A DNA stretch of 64,000 nucleotides, taken from positions 1 through 64,000 of the forward strand of contig QULU01000029.1 of NCBI GenBank assembly GCA_003481775.1. Direction: 5' to 3'. The stretch comes from Clostridiaceae bacterium OM02-2AC. GTDB lineage: Bacteria; Bacillota_I; Bacilli_A; Erysipelotrichales; Erysipelotrichaceae. The notes beneath the pieces were generated by a model. That model did not search any database, was not told the DNA's origin, and was given only the letters and a program-made list of their open reading frames with translations. The translations under genes were made by a program, and so were the position numbers. Of the stretch, positions 23,977 to 32,785 are shown piece after piece; position 1 is the first letter of the stretch; each line of letters starts with the position of its first letter.

Positions 23977-25374
23977 ATGAAAAAAGATAAAGCTTTAGAA
24001 ATTGCAAAGAGCGTTTTGGAAGAAATCGGCGGAAAGCAAAACATTGCTAAGGTATTGCATTGTCAAACACGCCTTCGCTTTAATTTAAAGGATGAAAGTA
24101 TACCGGACTATGAAAAGATAGAAACGATTCAAGGCGTTTTAGGTATCGTAAAAGCCGGTGGACAGGTGCAGGTTGTAATTGGTCCGGAAGTTAAGGATGT
24201 ATATAAAGAGCTGTGTGAGCTAGGTGATTTTGAAAACACAGACAGAGAGCCCGTTCCTGCTGTAAAAGAAAAAATCACATTGAAATCTATTGGAAATGGA
24301 ATTTTAGATGCTATTTCCGGAAGCATGGGGCCTGCAATTCCAGCCATTGTCGCTTCTGCATTCTTTAAAATGCTAACGGCTATTTTGGGTCCTGAGCTGC
24401 TGAATGTCATCGGTGAAGGAAATGATATCTACACATTATTCACCTTTGTAGGAGATGCCGCATTTTATTTCTTCCCGGTAATCATCGGATATACCAGTGC
24501 AAAAAAATTCAATCTGAATCCGGTTCTCGGAATTTTGATGGGGGCAATCTTCATTCATCCAACATTTGTCGGATTAGCAGGAAAACCATTCACCGTATAT
24601 GGTATTCCTTGCAATGTTCAAAGCTATGCAAGCTCCATCGTACCGATTATTTTATCAAACTGGGTTATGTCTTATATAGCTAAATTCTTCGATCGTATCG
24701 TACCTGGAGCAATTCGTTCTGTATTTGCACCGGCCCTTACAATTGCCGCCATGCTGCCCATCGCCTTATGTGTATTCGGTCCGGCAGGAGCATTCATCGG
24801 ACAATATGTAGTAGATGCACTGTTCTCCCTGGAAGGAATTGCAGGCTTTATCGGCATCGGCTTGATTGCTGCATTATATCCTGTTTTAGTAATGACCGGT
24901 ATGCATATGGTATTGCTTACAACCCTATTCCAAATTTTTGCCACCTATGGAAGCGATGGATTTGCCGCAGTAGCCGTTTCCGTTTCCAGCTTCTCCATCA
25001 TGGGGGTAGGTATCGGTGCATTCTTCCGATTGAAAAACAAAGAACAAAAAGCGCTCGCATTATCTTATGGAATTACCGCTATTGTTGCGGGGACATCAGA
25101 GCCGACAATTTACGGTATTTGCACGAAATATAAAAAGCCCTTTATCGGGCTGCTAGCGGGTGGTTTCTTAGGTGGAGCCTATGCCGGTTTAACCGGTGTC
25201 ATCGACGCAACCCTTGTACCGTCCTCAAACATCTTTGCAGCGTTATGCTTTTTGGGAGGCTCTCAGGCCAATGTAATCAACGGTATGATTGCATGTGCGA
25301 TTGCCTTTGTATCAACGGCTCTCTTCGTTTATTTCTTCGGCTTTGATAAAAACGAAAAAGATATTCAGCGATAA
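23977..25374 (+). CDS. PTS EIIBC permease, sucrose/beta-glucoside type
   Basis: A 465-residue membrane protein. The EIIB domain (~1-85) carries phospho-Cys29 in LHCQTRLRF; the EIIC domain (~105-460) has about ten hydrophobic segments, with GMHMVLLTTLFQ and the GTSEPTIYGICTKYKKPF loop. No EIIA domain is fused, which fits the separate EIIA gene at 22562. Combined with GH32 and fructokinase downstream, sucrose or a sucrose derivative is the likely substrate. The start has GAGAGG upstream. Confidence 0.92.
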   Translation: MKKDKALEIAKSVLEEIGGKQNIAKVLHCQTRLRFNLKDESIPDYEKIETIQGVLGIVKAGGQVQVVIGPEVKDVYKELCELGDFENTDREPVPAVKEKITLKSIGNGILDAISGSMGPAIPAIVASAFFKMLTAILGPELLNVIGEGNDIYTLFTFVGDAAFYFFPVIIGYTSAKKFNLNPVLGILMGAIFIHPTFVGLAGKPFTVYGIPCNVQSYASSIVPIILSNWVMSYIAKFFDRIVPGAIRSVFAPALTIAAMLPIALCVFGPAGAFIGQYVVDALFSLEGIAGFIGIGLIAALYPVLVMTGMHMVLLTTLFQIFATYGSDGFAAVAVSVSSFSIMGVGIGAFFRLKNKEQKALALSYGITAIVAGTSEPTIYGICTKYKKPFIGLLAGGFLGGAYAGLTGVIDATLVPSSNIFAALCFLGGSQANVINGMIACAIAFVSTALFVYFFGFDKNEKDIQR

Positions 25375-25435
25375 CCTTATAGGGTGAAGGAAGGAGCGCC
25401 TTCCTCATCCGACCGGTGATAGAAAGGAGTGCTGT

Positions 25436-26326
25436 ATGTTACATACAAGATATCATTTGCCAAGTGGCGCGTATTTTGATACGTATATTATGAATTCGGA
25501 AATCAATTATCGTGAATATAGAAAGCGACCTGCGATTATCGTGGCACCGGGTGGTGCCTATGCCATTCATGCAACAAAAGAAAGTGAGCCGGTCGCAATT
25601 CAATTCATGCAAATGGGTTATCAGGTATTTGTTTTGCATTATTCTGTAGGCTCAGATCGCTCACATCCGGAAAGAGGTATTTTGAAGCATGCGCTCTATC
25701 CGCTCCAGGTTATAGAAATGCTGGAGACCTTACACCTTGTAAAAGAGCATGCGGATGAATGGCATATAGATGCAAACCGAATTTTTCTAATGGGATTTTC
25801 AGCAGGCGGACATGTGTGTGCATCCTGTGGTGTACGATGGAAGGATGCAAAGATAGTCGAGCAGTTAAGCTTTATCCCCAAAGGAGAAGAGTTAAAGGTG
25901 ACCGGAATTGTGTTAGGCTATCCGTTTCTGGTTCCAAATAGTGATGAATTTTTTGAACAGCATCATCTGGAGGCTGTGCAAAGAGTGCAGGGTATTACGA
26001 ATTATGTACTTTATCAATCCGACACTCCATCCCGTGAGGATTTTGATAAGGTGAATTTGTTAAACTATATATCAAAGGATACGGTACCGATGTTTCTTTG
26101 GCATTCCATAGATGATCCTGTCATTGATGCAAGAAATTCCACACGATTTATTACTAAGCTATTGGACTATGGGATCCCTGCGGAATATCATCTATTTGGA
26201 CATGGAGAGCATGGAAAGGCTCTTGAAAACAGATTGACACATCAGCCGCAGGAAACGATTGACGATCATTTAAACAGCTGGATTTCTCTGGCAGATTATT
26301 GGATGAACAGGATAGGAAAGGAGTAA
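25436..26326 (+). CDS. Alpha/beta-hydrolase esterase (acetyl-esterase-like)
   Basis: A 296-residue cytoplasmic hydrolase with no signal peptide. The nucleophile is Ser122 in RIFLMGFSAGGHV; RPAIIVAPGGAYAI supplies an oxyanion-type loop; the acid is in LWHSIDDPVIDARNS and the histidine in FGHGEHGKAL. The pattern fits BD-FAE/acetylxylan-esterase-like enzymes that remove acyl groups from sugars. It follows the permease by 60 bases and precedes a second esterase by one base. Being intracellular, it likely acts on an imported, phosphorylated, acylated sugar, which is inference. Confidence 0.85.
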   Translation: MLHTRYHLPSGAYFDTYIMNSEINYREYRKRPAIIVAPGGAYAIHATKESEPVAIQFMQMGYQVFVLHYSVGSDRSHPERGILKHALYPLQVIEMLETLHLVKEHADEWHIDANRIFLMGFSAGGHVCASCGVRWKDAKIVEQLSFIPKGEELKVTGIVLGYPFLVPNSDEFFEQHHLEAVQRVQGITNYVLYQSDTPSREDFDKVNLLNYISKDTVPMFLWHSIDDPVIDARNSTRFITKLLDYGIPAEYHLFGHGEHGKALENRLTHQPQETIDDHLNSWISLADYWMNRIGKE

Positions 26327-26327
26327 T

Positions 26328-27218
26328 ATGAAAAAAGAGGATTATACGATTTTTGAATATCGCATGCAGAAAGAAATAAAATATGCAGATATGATGTATC
26401 ATGAAAAATTGAATGGTGTGTTTGAAAAGGTCTGTGTCAGAACAAAAACAGCAGGATATGTGGATATGTCTATATATCGCCCTCTGAAGTGGGATGGCGA
26501 GCAGGTTTTAAAACCGGTATTTAATTTCCATGGCGGAGGCAACGTTTTGGGATTCTATGAGCAGGATGGGAAATACTGCCGTTTATTGGCAGATGCAACC
26601 GGCTGTGCAATCTTCAATGTAGATTATCCTGTCGCTCCGGAATTCAAATATCCAAAGCCTTTATATTCCAGCTATGAAGCAATCGCTGAAATATTAAAGC
26701 ACTGCGATGAATATCGTATTGATAAAGAGCATGTGATTGTGATGGGACATAGCGCAGGAGGATATATTTCAGCTTGCTTAACCCTGCTTGACAGAGACAG
26801 AAAGGAAATCGGAATCAAGGGAGCTATTTTAGATTATCCGCCATTGCGCCAAGAGCTGCATGCAGATTTCAGAAGGGTTGCAGATTCTTCAAAAGCGATA
26901 TCCGAAAATAGAATGCTGCAGTATATACACTGGTATTATAACAGCCTTGACGAGCTGGATGATGAACTGGCTTCCCCCTTACTTGCCGACTTACACGATT
27001 TGCCGAAAACCCTGATTTTGAGTGCTGAATATGATTCTTTGAAGCAGGAAGAAAAGGCGTATGCTGATAAAATGCAGAAGGCTGGCGGTGACGTGACGTA
27101 TGTTGAATTTGCAAATTGCCGTCATGGATTTACACACGAATGGTTCGATGAATATATGCCTGAGGAATCCGCAAATGCATGGAATCTGATGGCAGAATTT
27201 ATCAAAGGAAGTATGTAG
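26328..27218 (+). CDS. HSL-family alpha/beta-hydrolase esterase
   Basis: A 296-residue cytoplasmic esterase with the hormone-sensitive-lipase family signature: HGGG in FNFHGGGNVLGF for the oxyanion hole, nucleophile Ser in VIVMGHSAGGYIS, Asp in ILSAEYDSLKQE and His in ANCRHGFTHEW. Its family differs from the upstream esterase, so the pair is not a recent duplication. AGGAG lies upstream of the ATG. Its place between two sucrose genes suggests a different acyl bond on the same substrate. Confidence 0.88.
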   Translation: MKKEDYTIFEYRMQKEIKYADMMYHEKLNGVFEKVCVRTKTAGYVDMSIYRPLKWDGEQVLKPVFNFHGGGNVLGFYEQDGKYCRLLADATGCAIFNVDYPVAPEFKYPKPLYSSYEAIAEILKHCDEYRIDKEHVIVMGHSAGGYISACLTLLDRDRKEIGIKGAILDYPPLRQELHADFRRVADSSKAISENRMLQYIHWYYNSLDELDDELASPLLADLHDLPKTLILSAEYDSLKQEEKAYADKMQKAGGDVTYVEFANCRHGFTHEWFDEYMPEESANAWNLMAEFIKGSM

Positions 27219-27222
27219 AAGC

Positions 27223-28527
27223 ATGATGCAAAAGCAATTAAACTATCATTTGATGCCGCGAAAGGGATGGCTGAATGATCCCAACGGTTTGGTTTATTTC
27301 AAAGGGACTTATCACATTTTCTATCAGGCAGACGAAAACAGCATGGATGGAAGTGTCAATAAATCCTGGGGGCATTATTCAACGAAGGATTTTCAAACGT
27401 ATACACGCCACGCTCTGGCTATATGCGCAGATTCCAAATATGATAGGGATGGTGCTTATTCAGGAAGTGCCGTGATCAAGGATGACATACTGTATGTATT
27501 CTATACCGGCAATGTAAAATATGAAGGCGATTATGATTACATTCATGAAGGAAGAGAGCATAATGTGATGCGAATGGAAAGTCACGACGGCATAACATTT
27601 GAAAATAAGAAATGTTTGTTACGCAACACTGACTTTCCGCAGGATTGTACAAAGCATGTCAGAGATCCAAAGCTGTTTATGAAGGCTGGACGCTACCATT
27701 TGATTCTAGGCGCAAGATTAAAAAATGATACGAGCTGTGTATTGGAGTATGTGAGCGATGATTTAGAATCATGGACATATTTCAGTCGTTATGTACCGGT
27801 AAAGGATATGGGTTTCATGATCGAATGTCCCGATTATCTTCAATTTCAGGAAGATGCATTCCTTCTATGCAGTCCGCAGGGATTAGCGAAACGCGTCGAT
27901 AACAAGCAGAACGTATATGATACCGGCTATTATAAAGTGCGTCAGCAGGATTTGATTGATTATGAAGCCCTTGATTATGGATTTGATTTCTACGCCCCTC
28001 AAACGTTTTACAATGAAGAGCGCAACATCATGATCGCGTGGATAGGGATGCCGGATAATGCGTATGTGGATCGTTTTGATACATGGAATCAGACCTTGAC
28101 GATGCCGCGTTCACTTTCATTTGATAAGCGTATCCTGCAAAAGCCGATTCAGGAAATACTGGATTTAAGAACAGATAAACAGATACATACACATGATTTT
28201 GTAATTCCTAAGTCCTGTAATATTGAATGCGATGTCAATTCTGATTTTTCTTTACAGCTGAATGCGATCACAATGACATATAAGCAGCATACATTCACAC
28301 TGGATTTGTCTGCATGTAATTGTCGAAGACAGCAAAGATGCATCCACGGTATAGAGCTTCATCATATATCCATTTTCGTTGATGAATCGGTATTAGAAAT
28401 TTTCATAAATGAAGGCGCGTATACAATGACCGCAAGATTTTATGACGATGAGCAAGCTCTACACGTAGCAAGCAGGGAAATAAAGCATTATGTAACATAC
28501 AACATGAGAGGATTTCAGATATTATGA
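27223..28527 (+). CDS. GH32 sucrose-6-phosphate hydrolase / beta-fructosidase
   Basis: A 434-residue intracellular glycosidase. The nucleophile Asp is in GWLNDPNGLVYF, the transition-state Asp in HVRDPKLF and the acid/base Glu in FMIECPDYLQ, the three GH32 blocks; a small C-terminal beta domain follows. It hydrolyses sucrose-6-phosphate to glucose-6-phosphate and fructose. It starts four bases after the HSL esterase stop and overlaps the fructokinase gene by four bases, showing translational coupling. Confidence 0.93.
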   Translation: MMQKQLNYHLMPRKGWLNDPNGLVYFKGTYHIFYQADENSMDGSVNKSWGHYSTKDFQTYTRHALAICADSKYDRDGAYSGSAVIKDDILYVFYTGNVKYEGDYDYIHEGREHNVMRMESHDGITFENKKCLLRNTDFPQDCTKHVRDPKLFMKAGRYHLILGARLKNDTSCVLEYVSDDLESWTYFSRYVPVKDMGFMIECPDYLQFQEDAFLLCSPQGLAKRVDNKQNVYDTGYYKVRQQDLIDYEALDYGFDFYAPQTFYNEERNIMIAWIGMPDNAYVDRFDTWNQTLTMPRSLSFDKRILQKPIQEILDLRTDKQIHTHDFVIPKSCNIECDVNSDFSLQLNAITMTYKQHTFTLDLSACNCRRQQRCIHGIELHHISIFVDESVLEIFINEGAYTMTARFYDDEQALHVASREIKHYVTYNMRGFQIL

Positions 28528-29462
28528 AAAAATTAGTAGCGATTGGAGAAGCATTGATTGATATGATTCCCGGCAATACAGGAAGGATCCTGGATGTAGA
28601 AAGCTTTGCCCCAAAGGTGGGAGGAGCTCCTTTGAATGTATGCGGAGCCTATACAGCATTAGGAGGAGAAAGCAGTATAATCACCATGCTTGGCAAGGAT
28701 GCATTTGGTGAAAAAATCATCAAGGAAATGCAGCGCTTTCACATCCATACCGATTATATCAAGCAAACGAGTGCCGCTAACACCTCGTTAGCCTTTGTTG
28801 CTTTAGATGAACAGGCAAATCGGGAATTTTCATTTTATCGGAATATGGGTGCGGATATGCTCCTATCAGAGAACGATATTGAGGAAGCCTGGTTTGAGGA
28901 TTGTTATGGACTGCATTTTTGTTCGGTTTCCCTGGGTGACTTTCCCATGAAAAAAGCTCATGATCGTGCAATAGAGCTCGCCAAAAAGAAAAAATTACTT
29001 ATATCCTTTGATCCGAATGTCCGCCTCCCTTTATTCGAGGATCATGAATATTTAAGAAAAACAATTCATGCATACATTCGCCATGCGGATATATTAAAAA
29101 TCAGTGATGAGGAAGTCTCCTTTCTATTCGGAAGCGATGCTATAGAGGAGCATTTAGCGTATATATTTGCGTGCGGTGTAAAGCTGCTGATTTACACTGC
29201 CGGAAAGGATGGAGCAAGCGCCTATACGAGGTACCATACAGCGTATTCTGCCGGTATCGAAGCAAAGGCTGTCGATACTACCGGTGCAGGAGATGGTTTT
29301 ATCGGATGTTTCTTGTATCAGTTATCAAAAGATGAAATCAGCGCTTCGGATCTGGAGGGATTGCGTGAGCAGCAATTAAAAAGCTATTTGGATATGTGTA
29401 ACAAATTTTGCAGTATTTCTGTAACAAAAGAAGGGGCTATTGCCAGTTATCCCTCAATGTGA
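28524..29462 (+). CDS. scrK: Fructokinase (PfkB/ribokinase family)
   Basis: A 312-residue kinase. The N-terminal signature is KLVAIGEALIDMIPG with KVGGAPLNVCGAYTALGG; the C-terminal nucleotide/catalytic motif is DTTGAGDGFIGCFL. It phosphorylates the free fructose released by the GH32 enzyme to fructose-6-phosphate. The ATG overlaps the GH32 stop (ATGA). It ends the operon and is followed at 29752 by a terminator. Confidence 0.92.
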   Translation: MKKLVAIGEALIDMIPGNTGRILDVESFAPKVGGAPLNVCGAYTALGGESSIITMLGKDAFGEKIIKEMQRFHIHTDYIKQTSAANTSLAFVALDEQANREFSFYRNMGADMLLSENDIEEAWFEDCYGLHFCSVSLGDFPMKKAHDRAIELAKKKKLLISFDPNVRLPLFEDHEYLRKTIHAYIRHADILKISDEEVSFLFGSDAIEEHLAYIFACGVKLLIYTAGKDGASAYTRYHTAYSAGIEAKAVDTTGAGDGFIGCFLYQLSKDEISASDLEGLREQQLKSYLDMCNKFCSISVTKEGAIASYPSM

Positions 29463-29751
29463 ACAGTGAAAGCTACGCCACGCGTAAGATAACCTGTTTT
29501 TTGAATAAGCTTGCCTGTATGTGAAATAATTTGATGCTTTATGAGAAAAGCCTCTAAGGAATAGAAGCCTGATGAGGTGAATTTGTATCCAAACAGGACA
29601 TTAGCTTGTACTAAAATTTCACAGTATGAAAAAATTGCCTTGTGCGAAATACAAAACAGTGCCTTACAGGCAGTGACGAATTCTTCAGGCAACAACGACA
29701 GCTTACCATATACAGATATGTTCCTGAAAGAAACACATATAGGAGTAAATG

Positions 29752-29783
29752 AAAATCATCCTTTCCTAGGGGATGATTTTTTT
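29752..29783. terminator. Bidirectional terminator between fructokinase operon and CarD-like gene
   Basis: AAAATCATCC (29752-29761) pairs with GGATGATTTT (29771-29780) across a nine-base loop; T runs follow on the plus strand and a shorter one on the minus. It overlaps the stop codon of the CarD-like gene. The ~290 bases before it (29463-29751) hold no convincing gene. Confidence 0.8.
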
Positions 29784-30316
29784 GCGTATTGATTCGCTGC
29801 TTCATTTCTGTTCAGTTGCCTTGTAATCGCTCCAAGCTTCTTTCGGATATACAAATCCGCCTCTTCTATACGGATATGCGCACCGAAGGCTATTTCCTCC
29901 AACAGCTGTTGTTGGGCCTGTTCAAAGATGGCATGATCCGTATACGAAACATGCTTTCCATGACGTGCTTTTTCCTCCTGCAGGGTATAGATCGTTTTCA
30001 TGACCCGAACAAGAGCAACACAGTCACCGCAGCGAAGGGCATTGCGGAATTCCTCCTCCCGCTTCTTTTTATCCGTAATCCAATTCGTTTCAATCGCCGG
30101 CATCGTCATAATCAAACGATCGATATCCCTTCTATTCAGTGCCTTTCGCAGTCTCGGATTATCTATTGGTGTTTCGATTCTGGTTTTCATCTGCTGGACC
30201 CCATGCAGAACATAGCAGTCCTTCACCGTACCGTTGTTCAGTGTCTTTCGCTTAACACCGACAATTTGAAACAGGCCGTAGGAGCCGTAGCGAACATACT
30301 CATGCATTTCAAACAT
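29756..30316 (-). CDS. CarD/CdnL-family transcriptional regulator
   Basis: About 186 residues starting MFEMHEYVRYGSYGLFQIVG, the tudor-like CarD_CdnL_TRCF RNA-polymerase-interaction domain, with a following all-helical domain (YVLHGVQQMKTRIETPIDN, then RPLRKALNRRDIDR-like region with slight differences). CarD proteins bind the RNA polymerase beta subunit and stabilise open promoter complexes. ATG 30316 has GGAGGTG five bases upstream. It is transcribed alone or after the GGDEF gene on the same strand; the gap to that gene is about 120 bases. Confidence 0.8.
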   Translation of the reverse strand: MFEMHEYVRYGSYGLFQIVGVKRKTLNNGTVKDCYVLHGVQQMKTRIETPIDNPRLRKALNRRDIDRLIMTMPAIETNWITDKKKREEEFRNALRCGDCVALVRVMKTIYTLQEEKARHGKHVSYTDHAIFEQAQQQLLEEIAFGAHIRIEEADLYIRKKLGAITRQLNRNEAANQYAKKSSPRKG

Positions 30317-30434
30317 GCCATCACCTCCGAATAATAAAAAACGCACATTCCCGACAACTGGATTTACATCACCGGGAACACACGTTGCTATGCTTTTATT
30401 TTATCATAAATCTCAAATCCTCGTAAGTGATTTT

Positions 30435-32147
30435 TTACCGCGCATGCACTGCGGTTCGGTTCCTTCCCTTACGCTTCGCTTCATACATCGCCATATCCGC
30501 ACGCGTGAATAGCTTTTGATAGGTATCCGCAAAGCAGCCGTAAGCGACGCCGATACTCAGCGTCAGCTGATAGTCATGCAGGGTGATTTTCCGTGCCTCT
30601 GCATGCATACGCTGTGCAATCTCCTGCGCATGTACAGCCTGTTCCTCATCAAGAAACAGCAGGAATTCATCTCCGCCAATCCGCGCGGTAAAGACATCTT
30701 TGCCGATTGCTTCCAGAATTCTGGTCATTGACAGCAGCATCTCATTCCCCTGCAGATGTCCGAAGCTGTCGTTTACCGTCTTGAAATTATCAATATCGAT
30801 AATAAGCAACGCACAGGACGTCTGCGTTTTCAATGCCTGACTGATATGCTCCTGCGCACTTTTCTGATTATACAGATGCGTCAATGCATCCCGCTTGCTC
30901 ATATCGATGAGCGAATCCATTTTCAGCTTTTCTTCTGTTATGTCCTTCCAGATACCGATACAGCGAATGATCTCATCCTCTTCCCGAATATAGCTGCATT
31001 GCACCTGTATCCATTTCCATTCCGTCTTATGACGCAAGCGGATATCGATGCTTTCCGCATGCAGGTCCCCCAGCATATACGCCTTCAGCGTACCGATATC
31101 ATCCAGATGAACGTTTTCCCCCTCCTCCAGCGTTTCAAAATAGGAATCGATATGCACCTTTTCCACCGGATTTTTTCTATCGTAATCTCTGCGTTCATAT
31201 TTTACCAGAGCATCCTGTCGGATATCATATTCAAACATGACATCCGTAATATTCTCAAGCGCAATACGATAGCGCTCCCGCTCTACCTGCCGCTCGATTT
31301 CCACCTGCTTCATTGCTGTTATGTCTGTGAGAATGCTATTGATCTTTGTTTCCCCATCCGCATCCACGCTTTTTCTTCCGGTATCCAGCATCCACACCAG
31401 CGTACCGTCTTTTTTTCGTATCCGATATTCCGCAGAATAGCTTGGCCCCTTCGCAAAGCATGCGGCACAGGCCTGCAGCGCTGCCTCCAAATCCGGGGGA
31501 TATACCGCACCGACCGCAGTACCGCCGCTCATTTCCATAAATTCATCATAGGTATAGCCAAGAAATTTGCACAATCCCTCACTCACATAATAATAGGAGA
31601 ATTGCGCATCATCATTGCTTCCTTTTAAACCGCCGTTGATATTGGAGCTGATCATATCGATCACTTCCGTTTTCTCACGCAGAAGCTCCTGCATATAATC
31701 ATAGGTCAGCTTTCCGACAGTTGTCGGAAAAAATTCATCACTGTCCTGCATTTCCTGATAAATATTCGAGGTATGCAGGTGCTTGACCATCCAGCGTCCG
31801 TTATGCTTTTCAAACAGAAAGCTGCAGCGCTGCCGTGCTTCCACAATCATGCAGTCTTCCCCTCTGGTACGAACGGTAAACCGTCCCATCACGCCTGCGT
31901 GCTGTTCGCTTTCATCATCCAGATAAAAGACCGTATCCTCCAGCAGACAGGAGGGCACCTCGCGGCTGCCACTGTAAAAATAATCGGATATCGCCTGCTT
32001 TCCACGGAAAAACTCATGCTCACAGGGACCGATCCAGCTGACTTCCTCCAGAAACTGATCCAATACATATGCAATATCTCGTTCCGCATAAAATGCCCGG
32101 ATAATCGACTCTGCGATTGCTATTGGCTCTGATGGCTGCTTCTGCAT
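30435..32147 (-). CDS. SnoaL-like/PAS/GGDEF diguanylate cyclase
   Basis: A 570-residue soluble signalling protein. Residues ~1-130 resemble an NTF2/SnoaL-like pocket domain (IAESIIRAFYAERDIAYVLD, then KQAISDYFY). Two PAS-type domains follow: YYYVSEGLCKFLGYTYDEFM to ~285 and FEYDIRQDALVKYERRDYD to ~405. The GGDEF motif is intact at residues 491-495 (ARIGGDEFLLF), so it should make cyclic-di-GMP from GTP. The upstream RxxD inhibitory site is not conserved. There are no membrane segments, so the sensed signal is probably cytoplasmic. AAGGATG precedes the ATG. It appears monocistronic. Confidence 0.87.
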   Translation of the reverse strand: MQKQPSEPIAIAESIIRAFYAERDIAYVLDQFLEEVSWIGPCEHEFFRGKQAISDYFYSGSREVPSCLLEDTVFYLDDESEQHAGVMGRFTVRTRGEDCMIVEARQRCSFLFEKHNGRWMVKHLHTSNIYQEMQDSDEFFPTTVGKLTYDYMQELLREKTEVIDMISSNINGGLKGSNDDAQFSYYYVSEGLCKFLGYTYDEFMEMSGGTAVGAVYPPDLEAALQACAACFAKGPSYSAEYRIRKKDGTLVWMLDTGRKSVDADGETKINSILTDITAMKQVEIERQVERERYRIALENITDVMFEYDIRQDALVKYERRDYDRKNPVEKVHIDSYFETLEEGENVHLDDIGTLKAYMLGDLHAESIDIRLRHKTEWKWIQVQCSYIREEDEIIRCIGIWKDITEEKLKMDSLIDMSKRDALTHLYNQKSAQEHISQALKTQTSCALLIIDIDNFKTVNDSFGHLQGNEMLLSMTRILEAIGKDVFTARIGGDEFLLFLDEEQAVHAQEIAQRMHAEARKITLHDYQLTLSIGVAYGCFADTYQKLFTRADMAMYEAKRKGRNRTAVHAR

Positions 32148-32736
32148 ACTCTCACATCCTTTTATCCATATGAATTCAGTATAACACGGTTTTCCTTTTT
32201 GTCTACTGAAACAAAAGGCTCTTTGATTGTCTTATGATTTTCATATGACAGAATGGAAGCAAAAGACGTCTTCGCTTCCATTAAATCCGTTTGAACAACC
32301 GCTTATCCAGATTTTGTACAATAGAAGCAGAGGTCTGTATAAAGCTGCGCTTTCAATAAAAAAGGTCATGCATAAAATCATCAGTTTCCATTTACCAGCA
32401 TGGCTCTGTTCGCCATATTCGATATACAGCTTCGTCCCGCATCCCTTGCTTAGGACAGTGCCCGATTCAGGATAAGAGCTCTGTAGCCTATATCCCCACA
32501 GCGCCCTTACGCATGGATATTCGCCTGAAACACTTTTTATCTACTTCACACATCGTTATCCGGATGCTGCAGCACTTTTTTGTCAGGTAGGAACGCATAG
32601 CCTGTTAGAAACGGATAAGCAGGCGTACAGGTAGCATGTTACAGCTGTGACAGCAAGGGGACCTCATCAGTATTTCTCCGCTATCGCATACGACAGATGG
32701 CATAAAGAAAGTGAAATCCAGCATTTCCATACTTTC
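32148..32736. other. Intergenic region upstream of the SNF2 gene
   Basis: About 590 bases with no supported gene. A long hairpin with AATGGAAGC (32252-32260) and GCTTCCATT (32274-32282) arms has a loop that itself contains a palindromic AAGACGTCTT. No T run follows on either strand, so it is not a standard terminator. Confidence 0.5.
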
Positions 32737-32758
32737 GTACCAGTGTGTTTTCTGGTAC
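32737..32758 (+). promoter_or_regulatory. Inverted repeat over the -10 region of the SNF2 gene
   Basis: GTACCAG (32737-32743) and CTGGTAC (32752-32758) form a perfect seven-base inverted repeat with an eight-base spacer. Its right arm overlaps TGG-TACAAT (an extended -10 element at 32752-32760), about 25 bases before the SNF2 start. A bound repressor would block the promoter. Confidence 0.5.
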
Positions 32759-32785
32759 AATAGCAGAAGAAACAGGAGGGATCTC

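Noticed and set aside
32252..32282. Strong hairpin as a terminator of the GGDEF or SNF2 gene
   Set aside because: No T run on either strand and it lies upstream of both genes' coding starts, so its role is undefined.
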